This document shows, piece by piece, positions 1 through 6,852 of a stretch of 27,049 bases of DNA (its first letter is position 1; every line of letters starts with the position of its first letter). The notes beneath the pieces were generated by a model that saw nothing but the letters and a program-made list of their open reading frames with translations, ran no database searches and was not told the DNA's origin. The DNA is from JAICIG01 sp035532215 (GTDB lineage Bacteria; Planctomycetota; Planctomycetia; Pirellulales; JAICIG01): the NCBI GenBank assembly GCA_035532215.1, contig DATKRK010000385.1, forward strand, positions 1 to 27,049, in the 5' to 3' direction. Made by a program: the position numbers and the translations under genes.

Positions 1-45
1 GGCCTGCTGATCTACTTCCGAAAAAGCTATGCGGGTCATCCTTGA
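1..45 (+). CDS. C-terminal end of an unidentified protein (partial)
   Basis: Frame 1 is open from the window edge and ends at a TGA at 43-45, giving GLLIYFRKSYAGHP. The hydrophobic then basic/aromatic composition would suit the last residues of a membrane or cytosolic protein, but 14 residues are too few for assignment. It could equally be chance read-through of non-coding DNA. Confidence 0.25.
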   Translation, partial: GLLIYFRKSYAGHP

Positions 46-210
46 CCACCCTTCCGTCTACGGAGTCATCGAGAATGGGCGTATTAAACCAAACAGCCGC
101 TGTCGTGAAAAGGCATCATTTCGCGCCGCGAGACGTATATAACCGCCTTCTTTCGCGTTTTCGTTCTTTCGCGCTTTCGCGATCCCGATCCCCGCCTGCC
201 ATTTTCGTTG

Positions 211-465
211 TCAGCGGCGTTTCAACAACTGCCTCAGCATGGCCCGCAGCCCGGCGTATTTTAGCGACGGATCGACGTAGGTCTGCAAAACGTAAAACAG
301 AAAGTAGTAGAGCCTCGCCGACGACCAAACGAGCGCGGCCAGCAGCAGCGCAGTGACGAGCGACGGATTGCGAAACCAAAGCGCCGCGGCGCTCAAAAGC
401 AAGCAGAAACCAAACAGCAGCCCCTTGGCCACGATCAGCTTTTTCGATTTCAGATCGCCCAGCAT
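211..465 (-). CDS. Small two-helix membrane protein, unknown function
   Basis: 84 residues. After a short basic start (LKSKK) there are two hydrophobic segments, about residues 10-30 and 33-57, separated by RNPS. The tail is amphipathic and basic and ends LRQLLKRR. This pattern fits a small inner-membrane hairpin protein with a cytoplasmic tail. I do not recognise a named family. The ATG at 465 has no strong Shine-Dalgarno sequence. The downstream part (46-210) is rich in TTTCGCG-like repeats and holds no gene I can support. The ORF is favoured over overlapping ones because its composition is clearly that of a membrane protein, not the Arg/Ala/Pro-rich pattern of shadow frames. Confidence 0.55.
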   Translation of the reverse strand: MLGDLKSKKLIVAKGLLFGFCLLLSAAALWFRNPSLVTALLLAALVWSSARLYYFLFYVLQTYVDPSLKYAGLRAMLRQLLKRR

Positions 466-576
466 GACGGGAATCCGGAGTTCGACAGTCGGAATTCAGC
501 AGCAAATTGAATTATGCCGCACCTGCCGCCGTTCCGAATTCCGCATGAATGAATATTGCCCAATCCCCCTCGTCGA

Positions 577-626
577 CCTGACGCCCCAGAAATTCTCCGT
601 GCTGGAGAACTTTCTCGGGCGTCAGG
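577..626. repeat. Long imperfect hairpin
   Basis: The arms at 577-598 and 604-626 pair along nearly their full length. They contain CCTGACGCCC and GGGCGTCAGG, then AGAAA/TTTCT and TCTCC/GGAGA, with a 5-nt loop. There is no T-run on either side, so it is not a textbook intrinsic terminator. It lies in the 466-815 gap between two minus-strand genes. Apart from this hairpin I see no gene in that gap. It may be a dispersed palindromic repeat or an RNA structure in the leader of the small membrane protein. Confidence 0.5.
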
Positions 627-815
627 CGCGAAGGGCGCCGTCCCCCCAAGAGCTGAAGCGAACTTCGGCAAGCCGTCCGGGGCCAAACGCTCCGAACGGA
701 ATCTTGCCGACTCTCTTCTGCGCCGCTTCAACTCTCGACGAAACTTGCATGCGACGGAAGCCGGCGCGAGCACACCGGGCTGCCGCCGCCAACGGTTTTG
801 GCTCCGTCTCACCTT

Positions 816-1145
816 TTAGGGCATCACGTCGGCGGGCGCCGGACCTGGCGCCGGACCTGGCGCCGCACCTGGCGCCGGGACCGGGCCTTGCGGGCCGGGT
901 TGGACTGCCGGGACCGGCTGCTTGCCGGCGCTGAGCTGCTCGTTCTTATAGGCTTTCATGGCCGCCGCTTCGCGGCTGAGCTTCATCTCGGAGCCAGGCG
1001 GAAAGTATTGCACGTCATCAGATTGCCAATATGGGCTGGGCAGCGTTTGGCCCCCGATGTCCGATTGGCAGCCCGCCGCGGCCAACAGGCCCAAACCTCC
1101 CAAGAGGCTGGCCCAAGAGCGGCGCCCGTGTTTCGACTGATTCAT
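816..1145 (-). CDS. Short Pro/Gly/Ala-tailed lipoprotein, planctomycete type
   Basis: 109 residues from the ATG at 1145. A longer frame begins at 1217, but only the inner ATG gives a proper signal peptide: basic N-region (KHGRR), hydrophobic LLGGLGLLAAAG and a lipobox ending in Cys26. It should therefore be a lipid-anchored envelope protein processed by signal peptidase II. The mature part has a conserved-looking core (GGQTLPSPYW, DDVQYFPPG, KLSREAAAMKAYK), followed by a tail of repeated Pro-Gly-Pro-Ala. I recall similar short proteins in planctomycetes, but their function is unknown. It is transcribed divergently from the CHAT-like gene, and its tail is encoded by 12-bp tandem repeats. Confidence 0.75.
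   Translation of the reverse strand: MNQSKHGRRSWASLLGGLGLLAAAGCQSDIGGQTLPSPYWQSDDVQYFPPGSEMKLSREAAAMKAYKNEQLSAGKQPVPAVQPGPQGPVPAPGAAPGPAPGPAPADVMP
835..882. repeat. 12-bp tandem repeat in the lipoprotein gene
   Basis: The unit GGCGCCGGACCT occurs at 835-846 and 847-858. A one-base variant lies at 859-870 and a decayed copy at 871-882. Because the unit is a multiple of three, changes in copy number would only lengthen or shorten the PGPA tail of the lipoprotein. Confidence 0.8.
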
Positions 1146-1338
1146 GGCCGTTCTCCGTGTGATCGCCGTAATCGACGGCAAGCGCTCGTGCCTGCCGGGC
1201 CGCGACAATCCATACATTCGCTAGCGACGGCAAAATCAACAGCCTCGTTATCGTCCGGACGCTGGCGCCGACTTTGGCCTGTTTTGGAAAAATATGGCGA
1301 AAACTCCGCCGACCCGCGATTTCGCCCCAACCAGCGGC

Positions 1339-1344
1339 TACAAT
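1339..1344 (+). promoter_or_regulatory. Possible -10 element for the CHAT-like gene
   Basis: TACAAT lies 70 bp before the chosen ATG at 1414, in the gap between divergent genes. No convincing -35 hexamer is visible about 17 bp upstream, so this is only a tentative site. Confidence 0.2.
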
Positions 1345-1413
1345 GCAACTGATTCCTTGCCTGTGCCCGCCATGCGGATGCTGGCGCCGGCGTTTACGAC
1401 CGGAGAAGACGCC

Positions 1414-4400
1414 ATGAACATTTCGAGTGCTGCCATGTCGACGGGCGTTTCTGGGTTCGAGTCCAGACGTGGAGCAACGCCCGCGGGCGGCCGGACTCCG
1501 AGGACTCGGGGCCGGGCAGGATGGGGCCTGCGGAGAACCTGGCTCGCCCTGCTCTCGACGGGCTTGCTGAGCTTGGCGTTCGCCGCCGACGCCCGCGCGC
1601 AGAACGGTCAGCCGATCCCTTCGCTGCAGTACTTCAACACCTTGCCGCTGTTGTACGACGGCGACTATATGGCCGCGCTGGCCGGCTTCCAACTGGTGCA
1701 GCAGCAAGCGATCAAAAACCCGCTGGTCGTGCAGACCGGCGGCAATTGGATCGACTCGATCTGCTATCAGAGCATGATCGGCGAGTGCTACTATCAGATG
1801 GGCAACCACGCCATGGCGATGGCCCATTTCCAGGCCGCCCTCACGCTCTATTCCAGCTTTCCCGACTGGATGACCGGGGTGCAATTCACCCCCTTGCCCC
1901 GTCCGGCAAATCTGGGGCAAGTGCAGATTTGTCCCTGGTACGTGTCGCTGCGCGGGGCCACGATCGGCCAATACCCGCCGAGCGTCCCGATCATGCAGGG
2001 CCGCATCAACAACAACCAGCAGGTGTTCGGGGGCGGCGTCGTGCAGATGGCGATGATGATCCCGATCAATCCGCAAGAGATCGTGCGCACGACCTGCCTG
2101 GCGCTGCGGCGATGGCGCGAAATTCTCGGCCCGGCGTGCTCTCGCCACCCGTTGACGCACAGCGTGCTCAACGCGCTGGCCGCGCGACCGGCGCTGCCGA
2201 ATCATTGGTCGGAAGCCTACGTCGACGTCGAGTTGGGCCTGGCTTACGCCGCGGCCGACAAGCCGGAGCAGGCGACCAAGGCGCTGTTGGCCGGCACGGT
2301 CGCCGCGGGCACGTTCGACCACCAGATGACTTGCATCGCGCTGTTGGAACTCGGCCGCCTGTCGCTGGCCGCCGGTAATTTCCCGGTGGCTGCGGGGTTC
2401 TTTCTCGAATCTTCGGCCTCGGCGTGCAACTTCCAGGATTACACCACCTGCGACGACGCCTTGCGCGGCGGCTTCCTCACGCACATCATGTCGAACACGG
2501 CGGGCTTTTACCCGCCCTTGCCGTTGGCCGCGGCCTTTGGCCTGGCTCAAAGTTTGACCCAATTGCAAACTTCGGCCTTGGTCTCTTTGGCGGAGAATTT
2601 CTGCGCCATCGAGCAGCCGGTCGCGGCGGCGGCCCAACTGGGCACGGCCACGGCGGCTTCGCTGCGCACCAACATTCCGACGAGCAAGCTCGGCGCGAGG
2701 ATGAGTTTCGTCACGGCGCTGGCCTCGTACGAAGCGGGCAATCTGGCGGCGGGCGACACGGCGTTCGCCGCGGCCATGGCGTTTCAGACGGGCGGCTCGC
2801 TGTGGCTGTTTCACATGGGTTTGGTCGACACGTTCTGGCTAACCAACGTCTTGAAAGATCGGGCCGCGATGGACTTGTTCTCCCACGTGCTCCGCGAACC
2901 GACGCCGGCCGACTGGGCGAGCGACCCGATGGAATCGATTTCGGCCCTGGTCGTGCCGCACCCGCTGCTCTACGAACACTGGTTCGAAGTGGCGATGATG
3001 CGCAAAGAACACGAGCGGGCCTTGGAAATCTCCGATCTGGCCCGGCGGCACCGTTTCTTGTGTACGCAAGAGTTCGGCGGCCGGCTATTGAATCTGCGCT
3101 GGATGCTCGAAGCCCCCGCGCCGCTGCTCGACAATACGGCCGTGCAACAGCGGCTGGCGCTGGCGGCGCGGTATACGGGCTATGTAGAGCGCACGAACAA
3201 GGCCAAGCAGTTGCAGGCCGAATTGCGGCAGATGCCGCTCGCGCCGACTGAAAAAGAAGTCATCCAGGAGCAAACCAAAAAGCTGGAAGAGCTCGCCCGG
3301 CTGAGCGTCGAGCAAGAAGTGATCCTGCGCGAGATCGCCTTGCGCCGCGAGCCTTGCAGCCTGATCTTTCCGCCGCAGCGGACCACGAAACAGGTGCAGG
3401 AATCGTTGCCCAAGGGGCACGGGCTGCTGGCGTTCTTCGCCACGTCGCGGCAGTCGTGGGCCTTCTTGATGACCAAGGACAAGTACGGCTATTGGCAGAT
3501 CAAATCGTCGCCCAAGACGTTCTTGATGCGTTTGCAATCGATGCTCCAAAAATGGGGCAACTACGCTCAGAACAAGGAACTCAAGACCGAAGACTTGCTC
3601 GACGACGGCTGGAAGACGCCCGCCAAGGAAGTGCTCGATTTGCTCTCCAGCGGCAGCAACGCCGATCTGGGCGGCGGGATGTTCCAGGAACTGGCGATCG
3701 TGCCCGACGGAGTGCTCTGGTATGCCCCGTTCGAGGCCCTGCAAATCTCCGACGGCGACCAGACGGCGCCGCTGATTTCCAAGCTTCGCATTCGCTATGC
3801 GCCGACGGTGGGCCTGGCCGTGGGCGACCCATTGCGCCGGCGCCGCGGCGGCAATACGGCGGTCGTGCTCGGCCGGCTGTTTCCGCAAGACGAGCCCGAA
3901 ATCGCGCAACTGGCCTTCGACGACTTCAGCCGCGTGTCGCCGGGGGCCGTGGCGATCCAGGGCAAGCCGCCGGCCGCGATGTCCGTCTATTCGACGCTGT
4001 TCGACCGGCTGGTCGTGTTCAACGAGATTATCCCCGCCCAAGCCGGCCCTTACGCCTGGTCCCCCGCGCCGCTCCAACAGGATCGGCCGGGCGGCGCGCT
4101 GGCGAACTGGTTTTCGATGCCTTGGGGCGGCCCCGAAGTGGTCGTACTGCCCGGCTACCGCACTTCGGCCGAACGCGCCGCCAAGGGCCTCTCGCCCATT
4201 CACGCGGCGAGCGAATTGTTTCTTTCCGTCTGCGGTATGATGTCGACCGGCGCGCGGACGGTGCTCATCAGCCGTTGGCGCACCGGCGGGCAAACCAGCT
4301 ACGATCTGGTCCGCGAGTTCGTCCAGGAACTGCCCCACACCACGGCGTCGGACGCCTGGCAGCGGAGCGTGGAACTCGTGAGCCAACGGCAGCTCGATCC

Positions 4401-4971
4401 CGGCTTGGAGCCGCGCTTCCGAGCCGACGGCAAACGCGAGTCGCCCTCGGCCGAAAATCCGTTCTTCTGGGCCGGCTACCTGCTGATCGATACCGGTTCG
4501 CTGCCGCGCACTTCCGACGAAGACGATCCGCCGCAAGACCTGCCGCTGGCTTTGAAGGTTCCGCAGGCGCCGGACGGTATGAAACCGGCCGACGGGATGA
4601 AACCGGCGGAAAACGCCAAGCCGGGCGAAGCCAAACCGGCTGGCGCGGCGCCGGCGATGCCGATCGTCGCGGCGCCGGGCGGCGCCAAGCCGGGCGGCGC
4701 CAAGCCGGGTGGCGCCAAGCCCGGCGATGATCTGGCCGATTCGGGCGACGGCTTGAACCTGCGGCGCCAGGCGCCTCGTGCTCGGCAGCCGCGCCGCATG
4801 CCGGGACAGCCGGCAGCCGACGCCAAGGAGCCCGACCTCCAGCCTGCCGAAGGCGAAACGCCCCCGGCCGAAGATCCGCCGGCCGCCGGCAAGGGCCGGG
4901 GCAAGAAGGCCCCGCGCGCCAAGCCCGAACGCAAGAAGATCCCTAAGAAGAATCCAGCCGCAGCGCCGTAG
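1414..4971 (+). CDS. Exported CHAT-like protein with helical repeat region and Ala/Pro/Lys tail
   Basis: 1185 residues from the ATG at 1414, chosen because GGAGAAG sits just upstream (1402-1408) and a signal peptide follows: RR at 40-41, hydrophobic 43-58, predicted cleavage after ARA at 62. Residues about 70-580 are helical and TPR-like, with Ala/Leu-rich pairs such as ALLELGRLSLAAGNF. Residues 585-650 look coiled-coil. Residues about 660-1035 resemble a CHAT (caspase-HetF-associated with TPRs) domain, including ELFLSVCGMMSTGARTVLIS before the final helix. CHAT proteins are clan CD cysteine peptidases. Here the strand that should carry the catalytic Cys reads VVLPGYRT (910-917), and the His-strand position seems to be LVVFNEII with Asn870, so the domain may be non-catalytic. 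The tail (about 1040-1185) is low-complexity and ends in a basic stretch. It probably acts outside the cytoplasm as a scaffold or sensor. The CHAT call is from motif memory. Confidence 0.75.
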   Translation: MNISSAAMSTGVSGFESRRGATPAGGRTPRTRGRAGWGLRRTWLALLSTGLLSLAFAADARAQNGQPIPSLQYFNTLPLLYDGDYMAALAGFQLVQQQAIKNPLVVQTGGNWIDSICYQSMIGECYYQMGNHAMAMAHFQAALTLYSSFPDWMTGVQFTPLPRPANLGQVQICPWYVSLRGATIGQYPPSVPIMQGRINNNQQVFGGGVVQMAMMIPINPQEIVRTTCLALRRWREILGPACSRHPLTHSVLNALAARPALPNHWSEAYVDVELGLAYAAADKPEQATKALLAGTVAAGTFDHQMTCIALLELGRLSLAAGNFPVAAGFFLESSASACNFQDYTTCDDALRGGFLTHIMSNTAGFYPPLPLAAAFGLAQSLTQLQTSALVSLAENFCAIEQPVAAAAQLGTATAASLRTNIPTSKLGARMSFVTALASYEAGNLAAGDTAFAAAMAFQTGGSLWLFHMGLVDTFWLTNVLKDRAAMDLFSHVLREPTPADWASDPMESISALVVPHPLLYEHWFEVAMMRKEHERALEISDLARRHRFLCTQEFGGRLLNLRWMLEAPAPLLDNTAVQQRLALAARYTGYVERTNKAKQLQAELRQMPLAPTEKEVIQEQTKKLEELARLSVEQEVILREIALRREPCSLIFPPQRTTKQVQESLPKGHGLLAFFATSRQSWAFLMTKDKYGYWQIKSSPKTFLMRLQSMLQKWGNYAQNKELKTEDLLDDGWKTPAKEVLDLLSSGSNADLGGGMFQELAIVPDGVLWYAPFEALQISDGDQTAPLISKLRIRYAPTVGLAVGDPLRRRRGGNTAVVLGRLFPQDEPEIAQLAFDDFSRVSPGAVAIQGKPPAAMSVYSTLFDRLVVFNEIIPAQAGPYAWSPAPLQQDRPGGALANWFSMPWGGPEVVVLPGYRTSAERAAKGLSPIHAASELFLSVCGMMSTGARTVLISRWRTGGQTSYDLVREFVQELPHTTASDAWQRSVELVSQRQLDPGLEPRFRADGKRESPSAENPFFWAGYLLIDTGSLPRTSDEDDPPQDLPLALKVPQAPDGMKPADGMKPAENAKPGEAKPAGAAPAMPIVAAPGGAKPGGAKPGGAKPGDDLADSGDGLNLRRQAPRARQPRRMPGQPAADAKEPDLQPAEGETPPAEDPPAAGKGRGKKAPRAKPERKKIPKKNPAAAP
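4675..4719. repeat. 15-bp tandem repeat encoding PGGAK x3
   Basis: Three in-frame copies of a 15-bp unit (CCGGGCGGCGCCAAG, with one T/C change in the third) lie in the tail of the CHAT-like gene. Two PADGMK-like units lie just upstream. They encode a flexible basic linker. Confidence 0.8.
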
Positions 4972-5022
4972 CCTGACGGGCGATCGGATTTGTGCCGTGC
5001 CCAATTAGGAATGAGACGGGGC

Positions 5023-5043
5023 GTGGGGCGGCCTTCCAGGCCG
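5023..5043. repeat. Half copy of the GTGGGGCGGCCTTCCAGGCCG repeat
   Basis: The 21 bases are identical to the left arm of the complete inverted repeat at 24819-24871. The upstream flank (ATTAGGAATGAGAC) also resembles that copy's flank (ATTAAGAACGAGAC). The right arm is missing, and the sequence runs directly into a DUF1501 gene fragment. Confidence 0.75.
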
Positions 5044-5049
5044 ACGGCC

Positions 5050-5115
5050 AGCCACATGGTGAAGCCTTGCGGGTCGTGATCGTGGCGGTCGTCGCCTTGT
5101 GCGGTCGGCGTGCGG
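5050..5115 (-). pseudogene. DUF1501 gene fragment
   Basis: These 66 bases match 5592-5657 inside the intact DUF1501 gene next door at about 59 positions. On the minus strand they encode RTPTAQGDDRHDHDPQGFTM and then WLA, the counterpart of RTPTAQGDDGRDHNPQGFTM and WLA in that gene. Homology starts and stops abruptly. The 5' side (minus sense) is foreign, and the 3' side joins the half repeat at 5023-5043. It is a leftover of a second DUF1501 gene or a recombined copy, and cannot make a functional protein. Confidence 0.7.
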
Positions 5116-5125
5116 GGCGTTGCGA

Positions 5126-5275
5126 CTACTCGTCGAGAACTCGCACCGGAAACTCGTGCGACCAGAAGTCGAAAATAATGCGACAGTCGGGAAGATTCTG
5201 TTGCAGCTTTGCGAGGCCGGCCGCCGAAAAATGCTTTTCCACGGAATCGTGCAAGATCGGTTCTGTGCATTCCGC
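5126..5275 (-). pseudogene. C-terminal remnant of a leucine-rich-repeat protein
   Basis: The minus-strand frame ends SAAGLAKLQQNLPDCRIIFD followed by FWSHEFPVRVLDE and a stop near 5126. The stretch AAGLAKLQQNLPDCRI fits the last repeat of planctomycete-type LRR proteins, where a capping repeat resembles TxAGLxxLQxALPxCxI. Nothing upstream on this strand continues the LRR pattern before the inverted repeat at 5280-5362, so only the tail survives. It could instead be a short intact ORF starting at 5335 inside the repeat, but that start lies in repetitive DNA and is unlikely. Confidence 0.5.
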
Positions 5276-5279
5276 GCCT

Positions 5280-5362
5280 GGCGAGCCGGAGGCATCAGCC
5301 TCCGGGTCTTGATGCGTGATCGCGGCGCCGTGCAACCCGGAGGCTGACGCCTCCGGCTCGCC
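5280..5362. repeat. Nested-palindrome inverted repeat (GGCGAGCCGGAGGC family)
   Basis: The arms at 5280-5307 and 5335-5362 are 28 bp with one mismatch and a 27-bp loop. Each arm is itself a hairpin: CCGGAGGC, a 4-nt loop, then GCCTCCGG. It lies 15 bp beyond the stop of the DUF1501 gene (minus strand), so it may also end that operon's transcript, although no T-run follows. Confidence 0.85.
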
Positions 5363-5377
5363 GTTTTGCCTTTTGGC

Positions 5378-6805
5378 CTAGGCGATGATTTCGTCGACGA
5401 TCGTCCCGTGAATGTCGGTCAAGCGGAAATCGCGGCCAGCGTGGCGATAGGTCAGCTTCAGGTGGTCGAGACCGAGCAGGTGCAGCAGGGTGGCGTGCAG
5501 GTCGTGGAAGTGGACCTTGTTTTCCACCGAATAATAGCCGTAATCGTCGGTCGCGCCGTGCCGGTAGCCGGCTTTTACGCCGCCGCCGGCGAGCCACATG
5601 GTGAAGCCCTGCGGGTTGTGATCTCGGCCGTCGTCGCCCTGCGCGGTCGGCGTGCGGCCGAATTCGCCGCCCCACAACACCAGCGTGTCGGCCAACAGCC
5701 CGCGGGCCTTCAGATCGCAAATCAAGCCGGCGATCGGTAGATCGACCTCCAGCGCATTGCGGGCGTGGCCGTTCCTGAGATCGCCGTGCTGGTCCCATTT
5801 ATAGCTGTGCGTGACCTGCACGAAGCGCACTCCCCGCTCGGCGAACCGCCGAGCCATCAGGCATTGGCGGCCGAAGTTGCGCGTCACGTCCTGGTCCAGG
5901 CCGTAAAGCTTTCGCGTGGCTTCGGTCTCGTCCGAGATGTCTTGCAGCTCGGGCGCCGCCGACTGCATGCGGTAGGCCAGTTCGAACGATTCGATGCGGC
6001 CTTCGAGCGCCGCATCGGGCCCGGATTCGGCTAGCCGCCGCTGGTTGATCTCGCGGATGAGATCGAGTTCCGCGCGCTGCACGTCGCGCGGCGTTTCGCG
6101 GTTCTCGATGAAAGGAATCTTGGCCTGGTCCGAAGCCACGCTGGCGTTGCCCAGCGGCGTGCCCTGGTAAACGGCCGGCAGAAAGGCCGAACTCCAGTTG
6201 TTCACCCCGCCGTGCGTCAGCGTCGGGCAGATGGTCACGAAGCCGGGCAAGTCGGAGTTCTCGGTCCCCAGCCCGTAGGTGATCCACGACCCCATGCTGG
6301 GCCGCACGAAGGTGTCGCTGCCGGTGTGCAATTCCAGCAGCGCCCCGCCGTGCCGCGAGTTCGAGCCGTGCATCGAATGGATCATGCACAAATCGTCGAC
6401 GATGCCGCCCACGTGCGGAAACAACTCGCTGACCCAGGCGCCGGACTGGCCGTATTGGCGGAACTTCCAGGGGCTCTTGAGCAGGTTGCCCGTCGGGGCC
6501 GAAACGACGCGCGGCTTGGCAAACGGCAGCGGCTTGCCGTGATCGCGCGCGAGCAGCGGCTTGTAATCGAAAGTGTCGAGATGCGAGGGGCCGCCGTGCA
6601 TGAACAGAAAGATCACGCGCTTGGCCCGGGCCGAACAGTGCGGCGCGCGCGGCGCCAACGGATTGGCTCGGCCTGCTTCAGCCTCGGCCTGCGCGTCAAT
6701 TGCCAGCAGGCCGGCGAGAGCGAGTTGGCCGAAGCCGGCCGCCGAAGCGCGCAACAAATCGCGCCGGCTGAGCACGGGAGTAAAGCGGTTGCAATTGCAG
6801 TTCAT
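5378..6805 (-). CDS. Tat-exported DUF1501 (sulfatase-like) protein
   Basis: 475 residues. The start at 6805 is favoured over an upstream one because GAAGGAA lies about 6 nt before it and a twin-arginine signal follows at once: SRRDLLRASAAGFG (RR at 14-15), then a hydrophobic core to about residue 38. DUF1501 (PF07394) proteins belong to the alkaline-phosphatase/sulfatase-like superfamily and are abundant in planctomycetes, usually paired with PSCyt proteins. Their substrate is unknown. Visible family motifs include FLFMHGGPSHLDTFDYKP near the N-terminus and GEFGRTPTAQGDDGRDHNPQ late in the chain. The extreme N-terminus MNCNCNRF has two Cys. The gene follows the cytochrome gene by 47 bp on the same strand, so it is the second gene of that operon. 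Confidence 0.9.
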   Translation of the reverse strand: MNCNCNRFTPVLSRRDLLRASAAGFGQLALAGLLAIDAQAEAEAGRANPLAPRAPHCSARAKRVIFLFMHGGPSHLDTFDYKPLLARDHGKPLPFAKPRVVSAPTGNLLKSPWKFRQYGQSGAWVSELFPHVGGIVDDLCMIHSMHGSNSRHGGALLELHTGSDTFVRPSMGSWITYGLGTENSDLPGFVTICPTLTHGGVNNWSSAFLPAVYQGTPLGNASVASDQAKIPFIENRETPRDVQRAELDLIREINQRRLAESGPDAALEGRIESFELAYRMQSAAPELQDISDETEATRKLYGLDQDVTRNFGRQCLMARRFAERGVRFVQVTHSYKWDQHGDLRNGHARNALEVDLPIAGLICDLKARGLLADTLVLWGGEFGRTPTAQGDDGRDHNPQGFTMWLAGGGVKAGYRHGATDDYGYYSVENKVHFHDLHATLLHLLGLDHLKLTYRHAGRDFRLTDIHGTIVDEIIA

Positions 6806-6852
6806 GATCGTTCCTTCGGTGCGGCCGCGCCGCAAGCAGTAACGATAGGTCG

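Noticed and set aside
353..819. Several open frames on both strands (353-934 plus, 450-812 minus, 556-819 plus)
   Set aside because: They overlap one another, are Arg/Ala/Pro/Ser-rich and show no family features; the strong hairpin at 577-626 crosses them.
1018..2814. 598-residue open frame on the minus strand
   Set aside because: It overlaps both the lipoprotein and the CHAT-like gene. Its composition is Arg/His/Gln-rich, with no ribosome site or family signature.
3085..5004. 639-residue open frame on the minus strand
   Set aside because: It lies wholly antisense to the CHAT-like gene. Its protein is an Arg/Gly/His-rich shadow without any motif, caused by high GC at third codon positions.
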